DNA from: Aestuariispira insulae
GTDB lineage: Bacteria > Pseudomonadota > Alphaproteobacteria > UBA8366 > Aestuariispiraceae
Direction: 5' to 3'
DNA: 64,000 bases
Assembly (NCBI RefSeq): GCF_003385955.1
Contig: NZ_QRDW01000004.1
Span: 350,842 to 414,841, forward strand
Of this stretch, positions 1 to 9,310 are shown in pieces (position 1 is the first letter of the stretch; each line of letters begins with the position of its first letter). The notes under the pieces were generated by a model. The model saw only the letters and a list, made by a program, of their open reading frames with translations. It had not been told where the DNA came from and searched no databases. Made by a program: the position numbers and the translations under genes.

Positions 1-1
1 T

Positions 2-496
2 CTGCCGGGCCATGGCAGGGCGATGTGTGACAGCCACCACGAACTGCCCGTAGTCACTGAACCACTGGATATACTGCGCGAAAACGATTTTCTGCCTTTC
101 CGTGCAATGAGTGATTGCCCGCTCGGCATGACCGCACATATCGTTTATCCCCATATTGATCCTGATCAGCCGGCAACACGGTCGAACCAGGTGATTCGGG
201 AAATCATCCGGGATGAACTCGGATTTGACGGCCTTCTGATCAGTGACGACTTGTCCATGAATGCCTTGACGGGATCGCTACGTGAACGCGCGGAATGTGC
301 GTTGAATGCCGGATGCGATTTGGCTCTGCACTGCAACGGTGATTGGGAAGAGATGCAGGCGGTTGCCCAAGGTAGCAGGTTGATGAGCAATGACGCCTGG
401 GAAAAATGGCAAGCCGCACAGAGCTCTTTGAAACCGGCCCCGGCAATTGATCGGGACGCCCTTTTTAACCGCCTCCAACAACTCTTGAACCAATAA
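2..496 (+). CDS. nagZ: Beta-N-acetylhexosaminidase NagZ, C-terminal part (5' end outside window)
   Basis: The reading frame is open from base 2, so only the C-terminal ~164 residues are present. The first residues read LPGHGRAMCDSHHELPVV. This matches the loop of family GH3 NagZ that carries the general acid/base histidine (PGHG....DSH). Further on, SDDLSMNAL holds the aspartate that acts as nucleophile in this family. NagZ is a cytoplasmic enzyme that removes N-acetylglucosamine from anhydromuropeptides during cell-wall recycling. It lies directly upstream of scpA, an order common in Alphaproteobacteria. The assignment is firm; the N-terminal half of the barrel cannot be judged. Confidence 0.93.
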   Translation: MPGHGRAMCDSHHELPVVTEPLDILRENDFLPFRAMSDCPLGMTAHIVYPHIDPDQPATRSNQVIREIIRDELGFDGLLISDDLSMNALTGSLRERAECALNAGCDLALHCNGDWEEMQAVAQGSRLMSNDAWEKWQAAQSSLKPAPAIDRDALFNRLQQLLNQ

Positions 497-570
497 GCCG
501 GTAGCCAAGGGGACTGCGCTGCCGGTAGAATACCCGTTGGGATAAATAGGCATCGGGGAGACGCACCCGC

Positions 571-1437
571 ATGGATTCTGACGACAGTTTCGAAGAAGAT
601 GATGTTGCGTCTTTGCAAACCAACGATTCTCTTCTGTTGAGCCTTGATGGCTTTGATGGCCCCATCGACCTGTTGCTTTCCCTGGCTCGCGACCAGAAGG
701 TGGATCTTCACAAGATTTCAATTCTTGCGCTGGCTGACCAATATCTGGATTACATTCACCGCGCCCGGGTTCTCCGATTAGAGATTGCCGCGGATTATTT
801 GGTGATGGCGGCCTGGTTGGCCTATTTAAAGTCACGCCTACTAATACCAGCACAACCCACTGACGAAGAAGAAGAAAATCCGGCTGAACTTGCTGCCAGA
901 CTTGCCTTCCAGCTGCAACGACTGGAGGCAATGCAGAAATCTTCGCAAAAGCTCATGGAGCGGTTCCAACTGGGTCAGGATTTCTTCCGGCGCGGCGAAC
1001 CGGAAACGACCCGGGTTGAAAAACAATCCGTTTTTGAGCTTTCACTTTATGAATTACTGCGGGCCTACGGGCATATTCAGGACAAAAAAACCGCAAGTCT
1101 TTTGCGCATCATGCCAACCGAGCTTTATTCCATGGATGATGCGATCGAACGGTTGCGCGGCTTGGTCGGTCAAGTACCAAATTGGCAGACCTTGCAGGAT
1201 TTCCTGCCAGAGGATCTGAAAAACCCGCTGGTGATTCGGTCCGCCATGGCCGCTCATTTTGCAGCCTCATTGGAATTGGTGCGAGAGGGGCTGCTTGAAA
1301 TACGGCAAAATGGCATGTTTGAACCTATCTTCCTTCGCCCGTCGGAAGGCGACGAAACCGTCGCTACACAGGGCGAGGAGGGGGAAGACCCCCAGCTTCA
1401 GGCTGACAATGACAATAATAACGTTGGTAGCGATTAA
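571..1437 (+). CDS. scpA: Segregation and condensation protein A (kleisin)
   Basis: This 288-residue protein is the kleisin subunit of the Smc-ScpA-ScpB condensin, which organises and helps segregate the chromosome. Its N-terminal part, FDGPIDLLLSLARDQKVDL, is the ScpA signature that binds the Smc neck. A helical middle and a C-terminal winged-helix part (residues about 190-265) follow. An acidic tail of about 25 residues is unlike the core and probably disordered. The stop overlaps the scpB start by one base (TAATG), indicating translational coupling. The ATG at 571 is used because the conserved core begins about 27 residues later with no better start. Confidence 0.95.
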   Translation: MDSDDSFEEDDVASLQTNDSLLLSLDGFDGPIDLLLSLARDQKVDLHKISILALADQYLDYIHRARVLRLEIAADYLVMAAWLAYLKSRLLIPAQPTDEEEENPAELAARLAFQLQRLEAMQKSSQKLMERFQLGQDFFRRGEPETTRVEKQSVFELSLYELLRAYGHIQDKKTASLLRIMPTELYSMDDAIERLRGLVGQVPNWQTLQDFLPEDLKNPLVIRSAMAAHFAASLELVREGLLEIRQNGMFEPIFLRPSEGDETVATQGEEGEDPQLQADNDNNNVGSD

Positions 1438-2111
1438 TGTCCCTTGACCATTTCAACAGGCTTAGGCTGCTCGAGGCCATTCTTTTTGCCGCATCCGAAC
1501 CGGCATCGGAAGAAGCATTAGCAGAACGCATGCCCGAGGATTCTGACATACCCGGTCTACTTCGGGAATTGGAAGAGCTTTATTCCAACAGGGGGGTTAA
1601 CCTTCGACATATCGGCAATGGCTGGGCCTTCCGAACCGCACAGGATCTTTCTCCCTTTATGTCGATCGCAAAGGAAGTGCCCCGCAAGCTGAGCCGGGCT
1701 GCGATAGAAACCCTCGCTATCATTGCCTATCACCAACCGGTGACCAGGGCGGAGATTGAGGATATTCGCGGTGTGGCGCTCAGCAAAGGGACACTGGATA
1801 TTCTGCTTGAGGCAGAATGGATAAAACCAAAGGGCCGCCGCCAGACACCGGGTCGTCCGGTTACATGGGGCACGACAGAGCGGTTTCTGGATCATTTCGG
1901 ACTGGAAAACCTTCGTGCGCTGCCAGGAATCGAAGAATTACAGGCCGCCGGCCTTTTGGAAAAACGGCCCGGCCTCGGCACGATTGCCATGCAGCAGAGC
2001 GAGAGCGAGTTTGAAGAAGAGGGCGATGACGACGGACAGGACAGTCTGTTTGACTTGGACGACGATTATGAAGCCGTGGAAAAGGGGGAGAATATCGCTC
2101 TGGATGATTAA
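1437..2111 (+). CDS. scpB: Segregation and condensation protein B
   Basis: This 224-residue protein is the ScpB partner of ScpA in the Smc condensin complex. It shows two winged-helix domains and the family hallmark around residues 82-125 (LSRAAIETLAIIAYHQPVTR, then EIEDIRGV and GRPVTWGTT). The C-terminal 40 residues are very rich in Asp and Glu and look disordered, as in other alphaproteobacterial ScpB proteins. Its start shares a base with the scpA stop. No terminator-like hairpin with a T tract follows; an 85-base gap separates it from the next gene. Confidence 0.95.
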   Translation: MSLDHFNRLRLLEAILFAASEPASEEALAERMPEDSDIPGLLRELEELYSNRGVNLRHIGNGWAFRTAQDLSPFMSIAKEVPRKLSRAAIETLAIIAYHQPVTRAEIEDIRGVALSKGTLDILLEAEWIKPKGRRQTPGRPVTWGTTERFLDHFGLENLRALPGIEELQAAGLLEKRPGLGTIAMQQSESEFEEEGDDDGQDSLFDLDDDYEAVEKGENIALDD

Positions 2112-2143
2112 TGCACGACATTGACCCAGGTTAACGATATCTC

Positions 2144-2175
2144 AATTTCATCTGATGTATCTTGCGGATGAAATT
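2144..2175. repeat. 9-bp inverted repeat upstream of ABC ATPase gene
   Basis: The arms AATTTCATC and GATGAAATT pair perfectly around a 14-base spacer, 22 bases before the ATPase start. No T tract follows, so it does not look like a terminator. It could be an operator or a leader hairpin. Function is not shown by sequence. Confidence 0.45.
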
Positions 2176-2196
2176 TAGTCGCAATATAAGAGCTTC

Positions 2197-3270
2197 ATGA
2201 CACAGCAATCCCCAATGCCGGCGCTGGAATTCAGAGATGTAGAACATTTCTATGGCGCAACACCGGCCATCAAGAAAATCTCCTTGGCCATCAATCCTGG
2301 CGAAGTCGTCTGTCTGCTCGGCCCGTCGGGTTGCGGCAAGACAACGGCATTACGGCTTGCCGCCGGCTTGGAAGAACCGGAAAGAGGGACCGTCTGGATC
2401 AAGGGGAACAAAGTGGCGGGCGAGGGGGCCATGATCGCCCCTGAACATCGCAATGTGGGTCTTGTTTTCCAAGACTACGCTCTTTTCCCCCATCTTAAGA
2501 TAGGGGAAAATATCGCCTTTGGTATCCGTGACCTGAGTAACGGTGCAAGAGAAGAGCGAATTTCCTCTGTCCTGGAACAGGTCGGCATGCAGGACTATGC
2601 CGAGGCCTATCCCCATATGCTCTCTGGTGGTCAACAACAACGGGTTGCCTTGGCGCGCGCCCTGGCCAGTGACCCGACCCTCATCCTGATGGATGAACCG
2701 TTTTCCGGCCTGGACGCGCGTCTGCGCGATGCGGTGCGCGACAGGACGCTGCATGTGCTCAAAAAAACCGGCACAGCCACATTGATGGTTACCCATGATG
2801 CCGAAGAAGCCATGTATATGGCTGACCGTATCGTGGTGATGAGAGACGGTTTGATTATGCAGACCGGCACACCGGAGGAATTGTATAACGCACCGAACTC
2901 AGCCTTTGTCGCCGAATTTTTCGGGGAAGTGAACCGCATAGAAAAGACAGTTCAAAACGGTCGGATCGACACTCCGGTTGGGCAGTTTGATGCCAACGGC
3001 TTTGCGGAAGGAAGCGACGTTGAAGTCATCATCCGCCCCGAAGCTTTCCGGCTTCAGGAAACAAACGGTGTCAGCCCAGGGCCAGGCCAGGCAAAGATAC
3101 TGGCTTCCAAATTGCTGGGCCGATCAAGCCTTATCCATATGTGCAGCTGTGAAACTACAGGCGAGGAATGGCATATCCATGCCCGTGTTGCCGGGCGGTA
3201 TCTTCCGCCTGAAGGGGCTTTTGTCTCACTCGAATTAGACAAGTCACAGGCCTTTGTGTTTCCACGCTGA
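2197..3270 (+). CDS. ABC transporter ATP-binding protein (FbpC/PotA-like), orphan
   Basis: This 357-residue ATPase belongs to the importer class that energises uptake of iron(III), spermidine, thiamine or sulfate. The nucleotide-binding domain carries Walker A GPSGCGKT (42-49), a Q-loop glutamine near 92, signature LSGGQQQR (142-149), Walker B LILMDEP (162-168) and the switch histidine near 200. A C-terminal TOBE-like regulatory region follows from about residue 245. No permease or binding-protein gene is adjacent; upstream is scpB and downstream is tatA. It may therefore serve a transporter encoded elsewhere. The motif order EVVCLLGPSGCGKTT resembles FbpC, but the substrate cannot be assigned. 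Confidence 0.85.
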   Translation: MTQQSPMPALEFRDVEHFYGATPAIKKISLAINPGEVVCLLGPSGCGKTTALRLAAGLEEPERGTVWIKGNKVAGEGAMIAPEHRNVGLVFQDYALFPHLKIGENIAFGIRDLSNGAREERISSVLEQVGMQDYAEAYPHMLSGGQQQRVALARALASDPTLILMDEPFSGLDARLRDAVRDRTLHVLKKTGTATLMVTHDAEEAMYMADRIVVMRDGLIMQTGTPEELYNAPNSAFVAEFFGEVNRIEKTVQNGRIDTPVGQFDANGFAEGSDVEVIIRPEAFRLQETNGVSPGPGQAKILASKLLGRSSLIHMCSCETTGEEWHIHARVAGRYLPPEGAFVSLELDKSQAFVFPR

Positions 3271-3421
3271 TACTGTCGACAGGAATAAACTGTCTTGGAA
3301 CTGTAACCTTTGCGTCACGCCATTTTCCGCGAATTTGGATTGCGGGACCGGGCAGCATCTGCAATGATCCTCGAAACGGGCCGTTTGGCCGCATTTTGAG
3401 ATTCTGAACAGGAAGAGAAGT

Positions 3422-3658
3422 ATGGGTACTTTCAGTATTTGGCATTGGTTGATCGTTCTGGCTGTTGTCCTGATCCTTTTCGGTGGAAAAGGCAAAATCT
3501 CCAGCCTGATGGGTGACATCGGCAAAGGCATGAAATCCTTCAAAAAGAATATCAAGGACGAAGCAGCAGCCGACAGTGCTGATGAGAATAAGCAGATCGC
3601 AGCCGAATCCTCCGCTGATGCTTCCGTTGACAGCAAAGACAAAGCTGCCAATTCCTGA
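3422..3658 (+). CDS. tatA: Sec-independent protein translocase subunit TatA
   Basis: This 78-residue protein forms the oligomeric pore element of the twin-arginine translocase in the inner membrane. One transmembrane helix (about residues 5-19) is followed by the FG hinge at residues 20-21. An amphipathic helix ([19 protein letters not shown]) and a charged, Ala/Asp-rich tail follow. The gene has a good ribosome-binding site (AGGAAGAG) before the ATG. It leads a tatA-tatB-tatC cluster, with a 47-base gap to tatB. Confidence 0.95.
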   Translation: MGTFSIWHWLIVLAVVLILFGGKGKISSLMGDIGKGMKSFKKNIKDEAAADSADENKQIAAESSADASVDSKDKAANS

Positions 3659-3705
3659 TTTTCACCTTACGTATTGTGTTTGCATAGGAATAAGGCTGCT
3701 GCCCC

Positions 3706-4140
3706 ATGTTTGACATTGGCTGGCCTGAGCTGTTGGTGATTGCGGTGCTGACCATCATAGTGGTCGGCCCCAAGGAATTGCCGCGCGTTTTGCGTACCGT
3801 CACGGGTATCATCCGAAAAATCCGCATGGTTGCGGGCGATTTCCAGAATAGTATCGAGGATATCGCGCGCGAAGCGGACATGGAGGATATCAAAAAAGAG
3901 CTGGAGAAAGCCGGCTCCCGTGACTACAGCAAAGAAATGGAAGACTATCTTGATCCGACCGGCGATATGAGCAAATCGGTCAAGGAGTTGGAAGGTGATA
4001 TGAACAGTTGGAAGGAAAAGGCCCAACCGGCTCCCTCCAACAGCATCACCCCGCCGGTTGGAGATGGGGCCGCGCAAGGCGCGGACGCCAATACCACCCC
4101 CGAACCGAACGGCGATCAAAAACAGGCTAAGACTTCATGA
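3706..4140 (+). CDS. tatB: Sec-independent protein translocase subunit TatB
   Basis: This 144-residue protein works with TatC as the receptor for folded twin-arginine substrates. The N terminus MFDIGWPELLVIAVL and the hinge GPKELPRVLR (21-30) are diagnostic of TatB rather than TatA. A long amphipathic helix and a Pro/Asn-rich tail follow. Its stop overlaps the tatC start by four bases (ATGA), so TatB and TatC are probably translationally coupled, as expected for a 1:1 complex. Confidence 0.95.
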   Translation: MFDIGWPELLVIAVLTIIVVGPKELPRVLRTVTGIIRKIRMVAGDFQNSIEDIAREADMEDIKKELEKAGSRDYSKEMEDYLDPTGDMSKSVKELEGDMNSWKEKAQPAPSNSITPPVGDGAAQGADANTTPEPNGDQKQAKTS

Positions 4141-4967
4141 CAACGGTTGATGATAGCAAAGCGCCGTTGATGGAACATCTCGTCGAGCTGCGCAAGCGGC
4201 TGATGATCTCCGTCGCGTTTCTCTTGATTTCATTCTTTGTGATGTTTCCGTTTGCGGGACATATTTTTGACTTCCTCGTCCAGCCGCTGAACCAGGTCTG
4301 GTCGGGCCAGGAAGGACGGCGGATCATCTATACTGCGCTCCATGAAAAATTCTTTGTGGATGTGAAGATCGCGTTCTTTGCGGGTTTCATGCTTTCATTC
4401 CCGATCATCGCCGGACAGATCTATATGTTTATGGCTCCGGGTCTCTATAAACATGAGAAATCGGCTTTCTTACCGTTCCTGATCGCAACACCGGCGCTGT
4501 TCCTGCTGGGGGCTTCCTTCGTTTATTACGTTGTGATCCCGGTTGCCTGGTCATTCTTTGCAGGCTTCGAGCAGATCGGCAATGCCGGCACTTTGGATGT
4601 CCAGCTAGAGCCTAAGGCCAACGAATATCTCACTTTGATCATGCGGTTGATCTTTGCCTTTGGCATTTGCTTCGAGTTGCCTGTGGTTCTCTCACTGCTG
4701 GCACGGGTCGGCATGGTAACGCCCGAGGGCCTTCGGAAGAAACGCCGCTATGCCATTCTCATCGCCTTTGTTGCAGCGGCTGTGCTGACACCGCCGGATC
4801 CGCTGAGCCAGATCGGCCTCGCTATTCCGATCATCTTGCTCTACGAGATTTCGATCATTTGCGCTGTTCTCATCAAAAAACAGCAGCGGGAGAGGGATAT
4901 CGCGCTCGGCCTTGATCCGGAAGATGAGGAAGTGGATGACGAGGAAATCGTCGAAGACAAAAAATAG
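4137..4967 (+). CDS. tatC: Sec-independent protein translocase subunit TatC
   Basis: This 276-residue membrane protein is the core signal-peptide receptor of the Tat system. The N-terminal MEHLVELRKRLM motif and six hydrophobic segments match the family. The conserved glutamate in the fifth-helix region (CFELPVV) and AAVLTPPDPLSQ near the last helix also fit. An acidic cytoplasmic tail rich in Asp and Glu ends the protein. A strong terminator follows within 25 bases, so the tat cluster ends here. Confidence 0.96.
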   Translation: MTTVDDSKAPLMEHLVELRKRLMISVAFLLISFFVMFPFAGHIFDFLVQPLNQVWSGQEGRRIIYTALHEKFFVDVKIAFFAGFMLSFPIIAGQIYMFMAPGLYKHEKSAFLPFLIATPALFLLGASFVYYVVIPVAWSFFAGFEQIGNAGTLDVQLEPKANEYLTLIMRLIFAFGICFELPVVLSLLARVGMVTPEGLRKKRRYAILIAFVAAAVLTPPDPLSQIGLAIPIILLYEISIICAVLIKKQQRERDIALGLDPEDEEVDDEEIVEDKK

Positions 4968-4988
4968 TCGAATAAGCACTCTTTTCAA

Positions 4989-5012
4989 ACGGGCCCATTC
5001 GGGCCCGTTTTT
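4989..5012 (+). terminator. Rho-independent terminator after tatC
   Basis: The stem ACGGGCCC/GGGCCCGT with a four-base ATTC loop is followed by a run of T. It lies 21 bases after the tatC stop and before serS. Confidence 0.92.
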
Positions 5013-5118
5013 ATTTTGGCCACGGCATCAGGACGGTTTACCTGCCCGTCAGCATTTCCTATAACGCACGGATAGTATTTGAGGTTTAATCCTAACAAAC
5101 CGGAACCGAGTTAGAAAA

Positions 5119-6405
5119 ATGCATGACGTGAAATTTGTTCGCGAGAATCCAGAAGCTTTTGATGCGGCCATGAAAACCCGGGGGCTTGCCCCACAGGCCC
5201 AGTCCATCATCGAACTGGATGAAAAGCGCCGATCCCTGCAGACCGAAATGCAGGAGATGCAGGCGCGCCGCAACAGCGCGTCAAAGGAAGTCGGTGAAGC
5301 AAAACGCAATAAGGATGACGCCCGCGCGGAAGCCTTGATGGCCGAAGTCCAGGGTCTGAAATCCGGTCTTGCCGAAGCCGAGCAGAAAGAGAAAGAAACC
5401 GCCGCTGAACTAACCGGCATATTGGAAAGCCTGCCCAACCTGCCGTTGGAGGGCGTGCCGGTCGGAGCCGATGAAGAGGATAATGTCGAGATCCGGAAAG
5501 TCGGCGATCCAAAAAGTTTTTCTTTCGAGCCCAAACAGCATTTCGATCTTGGTGAAAATCTTGGGCTGATGGATTTTGAAGCAGCCGCCAGATTGTCCGG
5601 TGCCCGCTTCGTGGTATTGAAAGGGGCGCTGGCCCGCCTGGAACGGGCCCTGGCCAACTTCATGCTTGATCTGCATACCGGCGAACATGGCCTATCAGAG
5701 ACGATCACACCGGCTTTGGTGCGCAGTGAAGCGCTCTATGGCACAGGCCAGCTGCCGAAATTCAAGGAAGACCAGTTCCATACCGATGATGATTACTGGT
5801 TGATCCCCACAGCGGAAGTGACCTTGACCAACCTGGCCCGGGAAGAAATCCTCAAAGAGGACGAGTTGCCCAAGCGCTATACCGCCTGGACACAGTGTTT
5901 CCGGTCGGAAGCGGGCTCTGCCGGTAAAGATACCCGTGGCATGATCCGTCAGCATCAGTTCTCCAAGGTGGAAATGGTTTCCATTGTCCATCCGGACAAG
6001 TCGGAAGAAGAGCTGGAACGCATGACTGCCTGTGCGGAAGAGGTGTTGAAACGCCTGGGCCTGGCCTATCGCGTCATTGTTCTTTGCACCGGGGATATGG
6101 GCTTTGGCGCCCGCAAAACCTACGATATCGAGGTTTGGCTACCGGGCCAGGACACCTATCGTGAGATTTCCAGCTGCTCCAACTGCGGGGAATTCCAGGC
6201 ACGCCGCATGAAGGCGCGCTTCCGTCCCAATGGCGAAAAAGGGACGCGATTCGTCCATACGCTGAATGGATCCGGCCTGGCTGTCGGACGCACGATGGTG
6301 GCAGTTCTGGAAAACTACCAGAATGAAGACGGCAGCATCACGGTGCCGGATGTACTGCGTCCTTACATGGGTGGACTGGAGCGTATCGAAGCGCCTCAGT
6401 CCTAA
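5119..6405 (+). CDS. serS: Seryl-tRNA synthetase
   Basis: This 428-residue class II aminoacyl-tRNA synthetase charges tRNA-Ser (and tRNA-Sec where present). The N-terminal ~110 residues form the long antiparallel coiled coil that grips the tRNA variable arm (many Lys, Glu and Gln, little Pro). The catalytic core shows motif 2 ([20 protein letters not shown]) and motif 3 ([18 protein letters not shown]). Length is usual for the family. The next gene on the same strand, pcm, follows after 30 bases. Here surE, often found between serS and pcm in this class, is absent. Confidence 0.97.
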   Translation: MHDVKFVRENPEAFDAAMKTRGLAPQAQSIIELDEKRRSLQTEMQEMQARRNSASKEVGEAKRNKDDARAEALMAEVQGLKSGLAEAEQKEKETAAELTGILESLPNLPLEGVPVGADEEDNVEIRKVGDPKSFSFEPKQHFDLGENLGLMDFEAAARLSGARFVVLKGALARLERALANFMLDLHTGEHGLSETITPALVRSEALYGTGQLPKFKEDQFHTDDDYWLIPTAEVTLTNLAREEILKEDELPKRYTAWTQCFRSEAGSAGKDTRGMIRQHQFSKVEMVSIVHPDKSEEELERMTACAEEVLKRLGLAYRVIVLCTGDMGFGARKTYDIEVWLPGQDTYREISSCSNCGEFQARRMKARFRPNGEKGTRFVHTLNGSGLAVGRTMVAVLENYQNEDGSITVPDVLRPYMGGLERIEAPQS

Positions 6406-6435
6406 CGCAGGGCCCAATACAAGGTAACATGCGGC

Positions 6436-7080
6436 ATGACCGGTCTTGAGGAAGATAAAGCGCGGCTGATCCTGGAACTCCGTCAAAATGGCATTACGGA
6501 TGATTCTTTCCTGCGTTTGATGGAAAGCATTCCAAGAGAGCTTTTTGTTCCGGAAGCCTTCCGGGATCATTCCTATGAAAACTCCGCATTGCCCATTGAC
6601 CTTGGCCAGACCATTAGCCAGCCCCTGATCGTCGCCATGATGACCCTGGCACTGGATGTTGATAAGCGCACCAAGGTGCTCGAGATCGGGACGGGTTCCG
6701 GTTACCAAACCGTGATCCTGTCCCATCTTTGCCGCCGGGTTTATAGCATTGAGCGGCACCGGGGCCTTTCCAAAGGGGCGGAAAAGCTGTTTGCCCAGTT
6801 GAACCGCCATAATATCACCACCAAGATCGGTGATGGCGGCATGGGCTGGCCGGAACAGGCACCTTTTTCGCGAATCATTGTGACCGCAGCAGCGGCCGAT
6901 ATCCCCCCGGTCCTGGTTGACCAGCTATCCGTCGGCGGCATTATGGTTGTTCCCGTGGGGGAACATCGGGATCACCAGGATCTTTTGAAAGTGAGAAAAA
7001 CCGAAGCGGGCATTGATGTTGAGGATCTTGGACCGGTCCGCTTTGTACCGCTTTTGCCAGGTCGCCCGGAAGCCGGTTGA
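6436..7080 (+). CDS. pcm: Protein-L-isoaspartate O-methyltransferase
   Basis: This 214-residue S-adenosylmethionine-dependent enzyme starts repair of isoaspartyl residues in aged proteins. Visible motifs are the substrate loop LGQTISQP (57-63) and the SAM-binding VLEIGTGSGYQT (81-92). YSIERHRGL, which aligns to the second SAM strand, and GDGG near residue 133 also fit. The family usually has 205-220 residues. It sits between serS and the LysM/M23 lipoprotein, as in many Alphaproteobacteria. The stop overlaps a possible TTG start of the next gene, but that gene more likely starts 45 bases later. Confidence 0.95.
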   Translation: MTGLEEDKARLILELRQNGITDDSFLRLMESIPRELFVPEAFRDHSYENSALPIDLGQTISQPLIVAMMTLALDVDKRTKVLEIGTGSGYQTVILSHLCRRVYSIERHRGLSKGAEKLFAQLNRHNITTKIGDGGMGWPEQAPFSRIIVTAAAADIPPVLVDQLSVGGIMVVPVGEHRDHQDLLKVRKTEAGIDVEDLGPVRFVPLLPGRPEAG

Positions 7081-7124
7081 AAATTGCCGTTGTTCCGACA
7101 TTTTGGCATCGCTACATTTCAATC

Positions 7125-8198
7125 ATGAACCGCCATCTTCGCCACATATCGAAACTCTTCCTCCTCATGCTGCTTCTTCAGCTCGGGGCCTGCGGCCTAT
7201 TGGGAAGAGAGGCGAAAGTCGTCCTCTATGACCCGAAAAACAAACAGGAATCCACGTCGTCATCAAGCGGCAAATATACGCCGGCACCTGTGCGGGTTTC
7301 TGCATCCGGCACCCATATCGTTCAAAAAGGACAGAGCCTTTATTCCATTTCACGTGCCTACGGCACACCGCTGCGGACCGTCATCGCCGCCAATGGATTG
7401 AATCCGCCCTACAAACTGGCAATCGGCCAGAAATTGCGAATCCCCAAGGCCAGGACCTACAAAGTACGTCGCGGGGACACGGTCTATGGCATCTCCCGCC
7501 AATTTGACGTCGCGATGAATGAACTGGTTCGCGTGAACGGCCTAATCAAACCCTACACCATCAATGTCGGCCAGGTTCTGACCTTGCCCGGGGAGTTGGG
7601 TGAAGCGCGATCTAAGAAAATCATCTCGAAAGCCCCCGCAGCAAAACCCAAGGCAGCCAACAAAACCAATACCTCGTCCAAAAAGGCTGCGCCTCCAAAA
7701 CAGCCCTTGAAGACAACATTCACCAAAAAGGGATATCCCAAGCCAGCGGTCCGCCCGGCACAGCCCTACCGACGTGTAGCAAAGCGACCGACCCCGATCT
7801 CGCAGCCGCCAAAGAGAACCTCATCCAAATTCCTCTGGCCGGTTCGAGGCCGAGTGATTTCCAGTTTTGGCCCCAAAGGCAAAGGGCTTCAGAATGATGG
7901 ACTCAATATAGCGGCTCCGCGTGGCACACCGGTCAAAGCATCGGAGAATGGCGTTGTGGCCTATAGCGGCAGTGAGTTGCATGCCTATGGCAACTTGATC
8001 CTGATCAAACATTCAGATGGCTACATGACCGCCTATGCCCATACCGGTGATATTCTGGTAAAGCGGGGAGATCGTGTCCGGCGCGGCCAGACGATCGCGC
8101 GAGTCGGCAGCTCTGGTAATGTTGACAGGCCGCAGCTCCATTTTCAGGTCCGCCGCGGCAAGAAAATACTGAACCCGCGGCCTTACCTGGAAGGATGA
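7125..8198 (+). CDS. LysM-LysM-M23 (LytM) lipoprotein, NlpD-like, probably non-catalytic
   Basis: From the ATG at 7125 the protein has 357 residues and a lipoprotein signal ending in LGAC at about residue 23. A TTG start at 7077 would add 16 residues before the signal and is less likely. Two LysM peptidoglycan-binding domains (about 58-102 and 107-150) are followed by a basic, Pro/Lys-rich linker and a LytM domain (about 238-355). The zinc ligands of active M23 peptidases are incomplete. HxxxD is replaced by an NDGLN segment, and only YAH and a single-His LHF motif remain. In this respect it resembles NlpD/EnvC-type activators of cell-wall amidases rather than an endopeptidase. It would act at the periplasmic wall during cell separation; that role is inferred from family. 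Confidence 0.87.
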   Translation: MNRHLRHISKLFLLMLLLQLGACGLLGREAKVVLYDPKNKQESTSSSSGKYTPAPVRVSASGTHIVQKGQSLYSISRAYGTPLRTVIAANGLNPPYKLAIGQKLRIPKARTYKVRRGDTVYGISRQFDVAMNELVRVNGLIKPYTINVGQVLTLPGELGEARSKKIISKAPAAKPKAANKTNTSSKKAAPPKQPLKTTFTKKGYPKPAVRPAQPYRRVAKRPTPISQPPKRTSSKFLWPVRGRVISSFGPKGKGLQNDGLNIAAPRGTPVKASENGVVAYSGSELHAYGNLILIKHSDGYMTAYAHTGDILVKRGDRVRRGQTIARVGSSGNVDRPQLHFQVRRGKKILNPRPYLEG

Positions 8199-8210
8199 AC
8201 GGGCAGTTCT

Positions 8211-9068
8211 CTAATCCAGTTTACGTCCCAACTCACCGGCAAGATCCTGGATGAACTGCCAGGCGACACGTCCCGAACGCGACCCTCTGGTCACGGCCCA
8301 TTCCACAGCCTTTGCACGCCATTGGGTTTCCGGAATCTCCAGGTCAAAGGCAGCGATATAGCCGGCGATCATATCGAAATAGGTATCCTGATCACAGTTG
8401 TGGAAACCGAGCCAGAGACCAAACCGGTCGGACAGAGAAACATTTTCTTCAACTGCTTCGGATGCGTGAATGGCCGTTGAACGCTCGTTTTCAATCATAT
8501 CGCGGGGCATCAGATGCCGCCGGTTGGAGGTGGCATAGAAAATCACATTGTCCGGCCGCCCCTCGACACCGCCCTCCAAAACCGCTTTCAGAGATTTATA
8601 GCTGTCATCCTGACCGTCAAACGAGAGATCATCGCAAAACAGAATCCATCGACGATCTGAAGATCGCAGCAACGTCAATAGATTAGGCAGGGTAGGGATG
8701 TCTTCACGATGGATCTCCACAAGGCCAAGCGGTTTTTCCGCACCATCATTCACACAAGCGTGCGCCGCTTTAACAAGAGAGCTTTTCCCGCCGCCGCGCG
8801 CGCCCCACAGCAGCGCATTGTTGGCTGGCAGCCCCTTGGCGAACCGTTGGGTATTTTCCAGCAACAGTTCTTTTTGCGAATCAATCCCTTTCAATAAACC
8901 AATCTCCACCCGATTCACCTTTTGAACCGGTTCAAGATGTTCCGGAGATGCATGCCAGATGAACGCGTTGGACGCCCAGATATCAACAGCCGGGATCGCC
9001 TTCGGTGCGATCCTCTCCAGAGCATCTGCAATACGGGTGAGCACGGGCAGGAGTTCTGATTTTGCCAT
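8211..9068 (-). CDS. DUF815-family AAA ATPase
   Basis: This 285-residue protein matches the DUF815 group of AAA-like ATPases, which have no settled function. Walker A is GARGGGKSS (89-97) and Walker B is WILFCDDLSF (141-150). NVIFYATSNRRHLMPRDM around 175-193 resembles a sensor-1 region, and the terminal GSRSGRVAWQFIQDL motif is typical of the family. It runs against the upstream LysM/M23 gene (13 bases between stops) and diverges from yajC. Neighbour conservation gives no clear role. Confidence 0.85.
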   Translation of the reverse strand: MAKSELLPVLTRIADALERIAPKAIPAVDIWASNAFIWHASPEHLEPVQKVNRVEIGLLKGIDSQKELLLENTQRFAKGLPANNALLWGARGGGKSSLVKAAHACVNDGAEKPLGLVEIHREDIPTLPNLLTLLRSSDRRWILFCDDLSFDGQDDSYKSLKAVLEGGVEGRPDNVIFYATSNRRHLMPRDMIENERSTAIHASEAVEENVSLSDRFGLWLGFHNCDQDTYFDMIAGYIAAFDLEIPETQWRAKAVEWAVTRGSRSGRVAWQFIQDLAGELGRKLD

Positions 9069-9160
9069 GAAAGGGCCTCTTCAAACCGACGGATTTCCAA
9101 AATTTGGTTGCGGACCCTAACACAGGCGGTCAAAACAGCAAGCCTGAGCCGCGCAAAGCG

Positions 9161-9188
9161 TTGCATAATCCGGCTTGCACGCTATAGT
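9161..9188 (+). promoter_or_regulatory. Sigma-70-like promoter candidate upstream of yajC-secDF
   Basis: TTGCAT and TATAGT are separated by 16 bases, about 120 bases before the yajC start. This is the only good match in the intergenic space between the divergent ATPase gene and yajC. Predicted by eye only. Confidence 0.45.
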
Positions 9189-9310
9189 CCGGCGACATTG
9201 TCTGGCCACCGGGATGTATCGACAATGGCCTTGGGGGATGAAATACAGCCACCGGCCATTATTTATACGTTTCGGTGTTCCCGGTAACACATCAATTCAA
9301 GGAGTATCCC

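Noticed and set aside
5013..5118. Missing surE between serS and pcm seen as a deletion
   Set aside because: The serS-pcm gap is only 30 bases and clean. surE may simply be elsewhere, which cannot be judged from this window.
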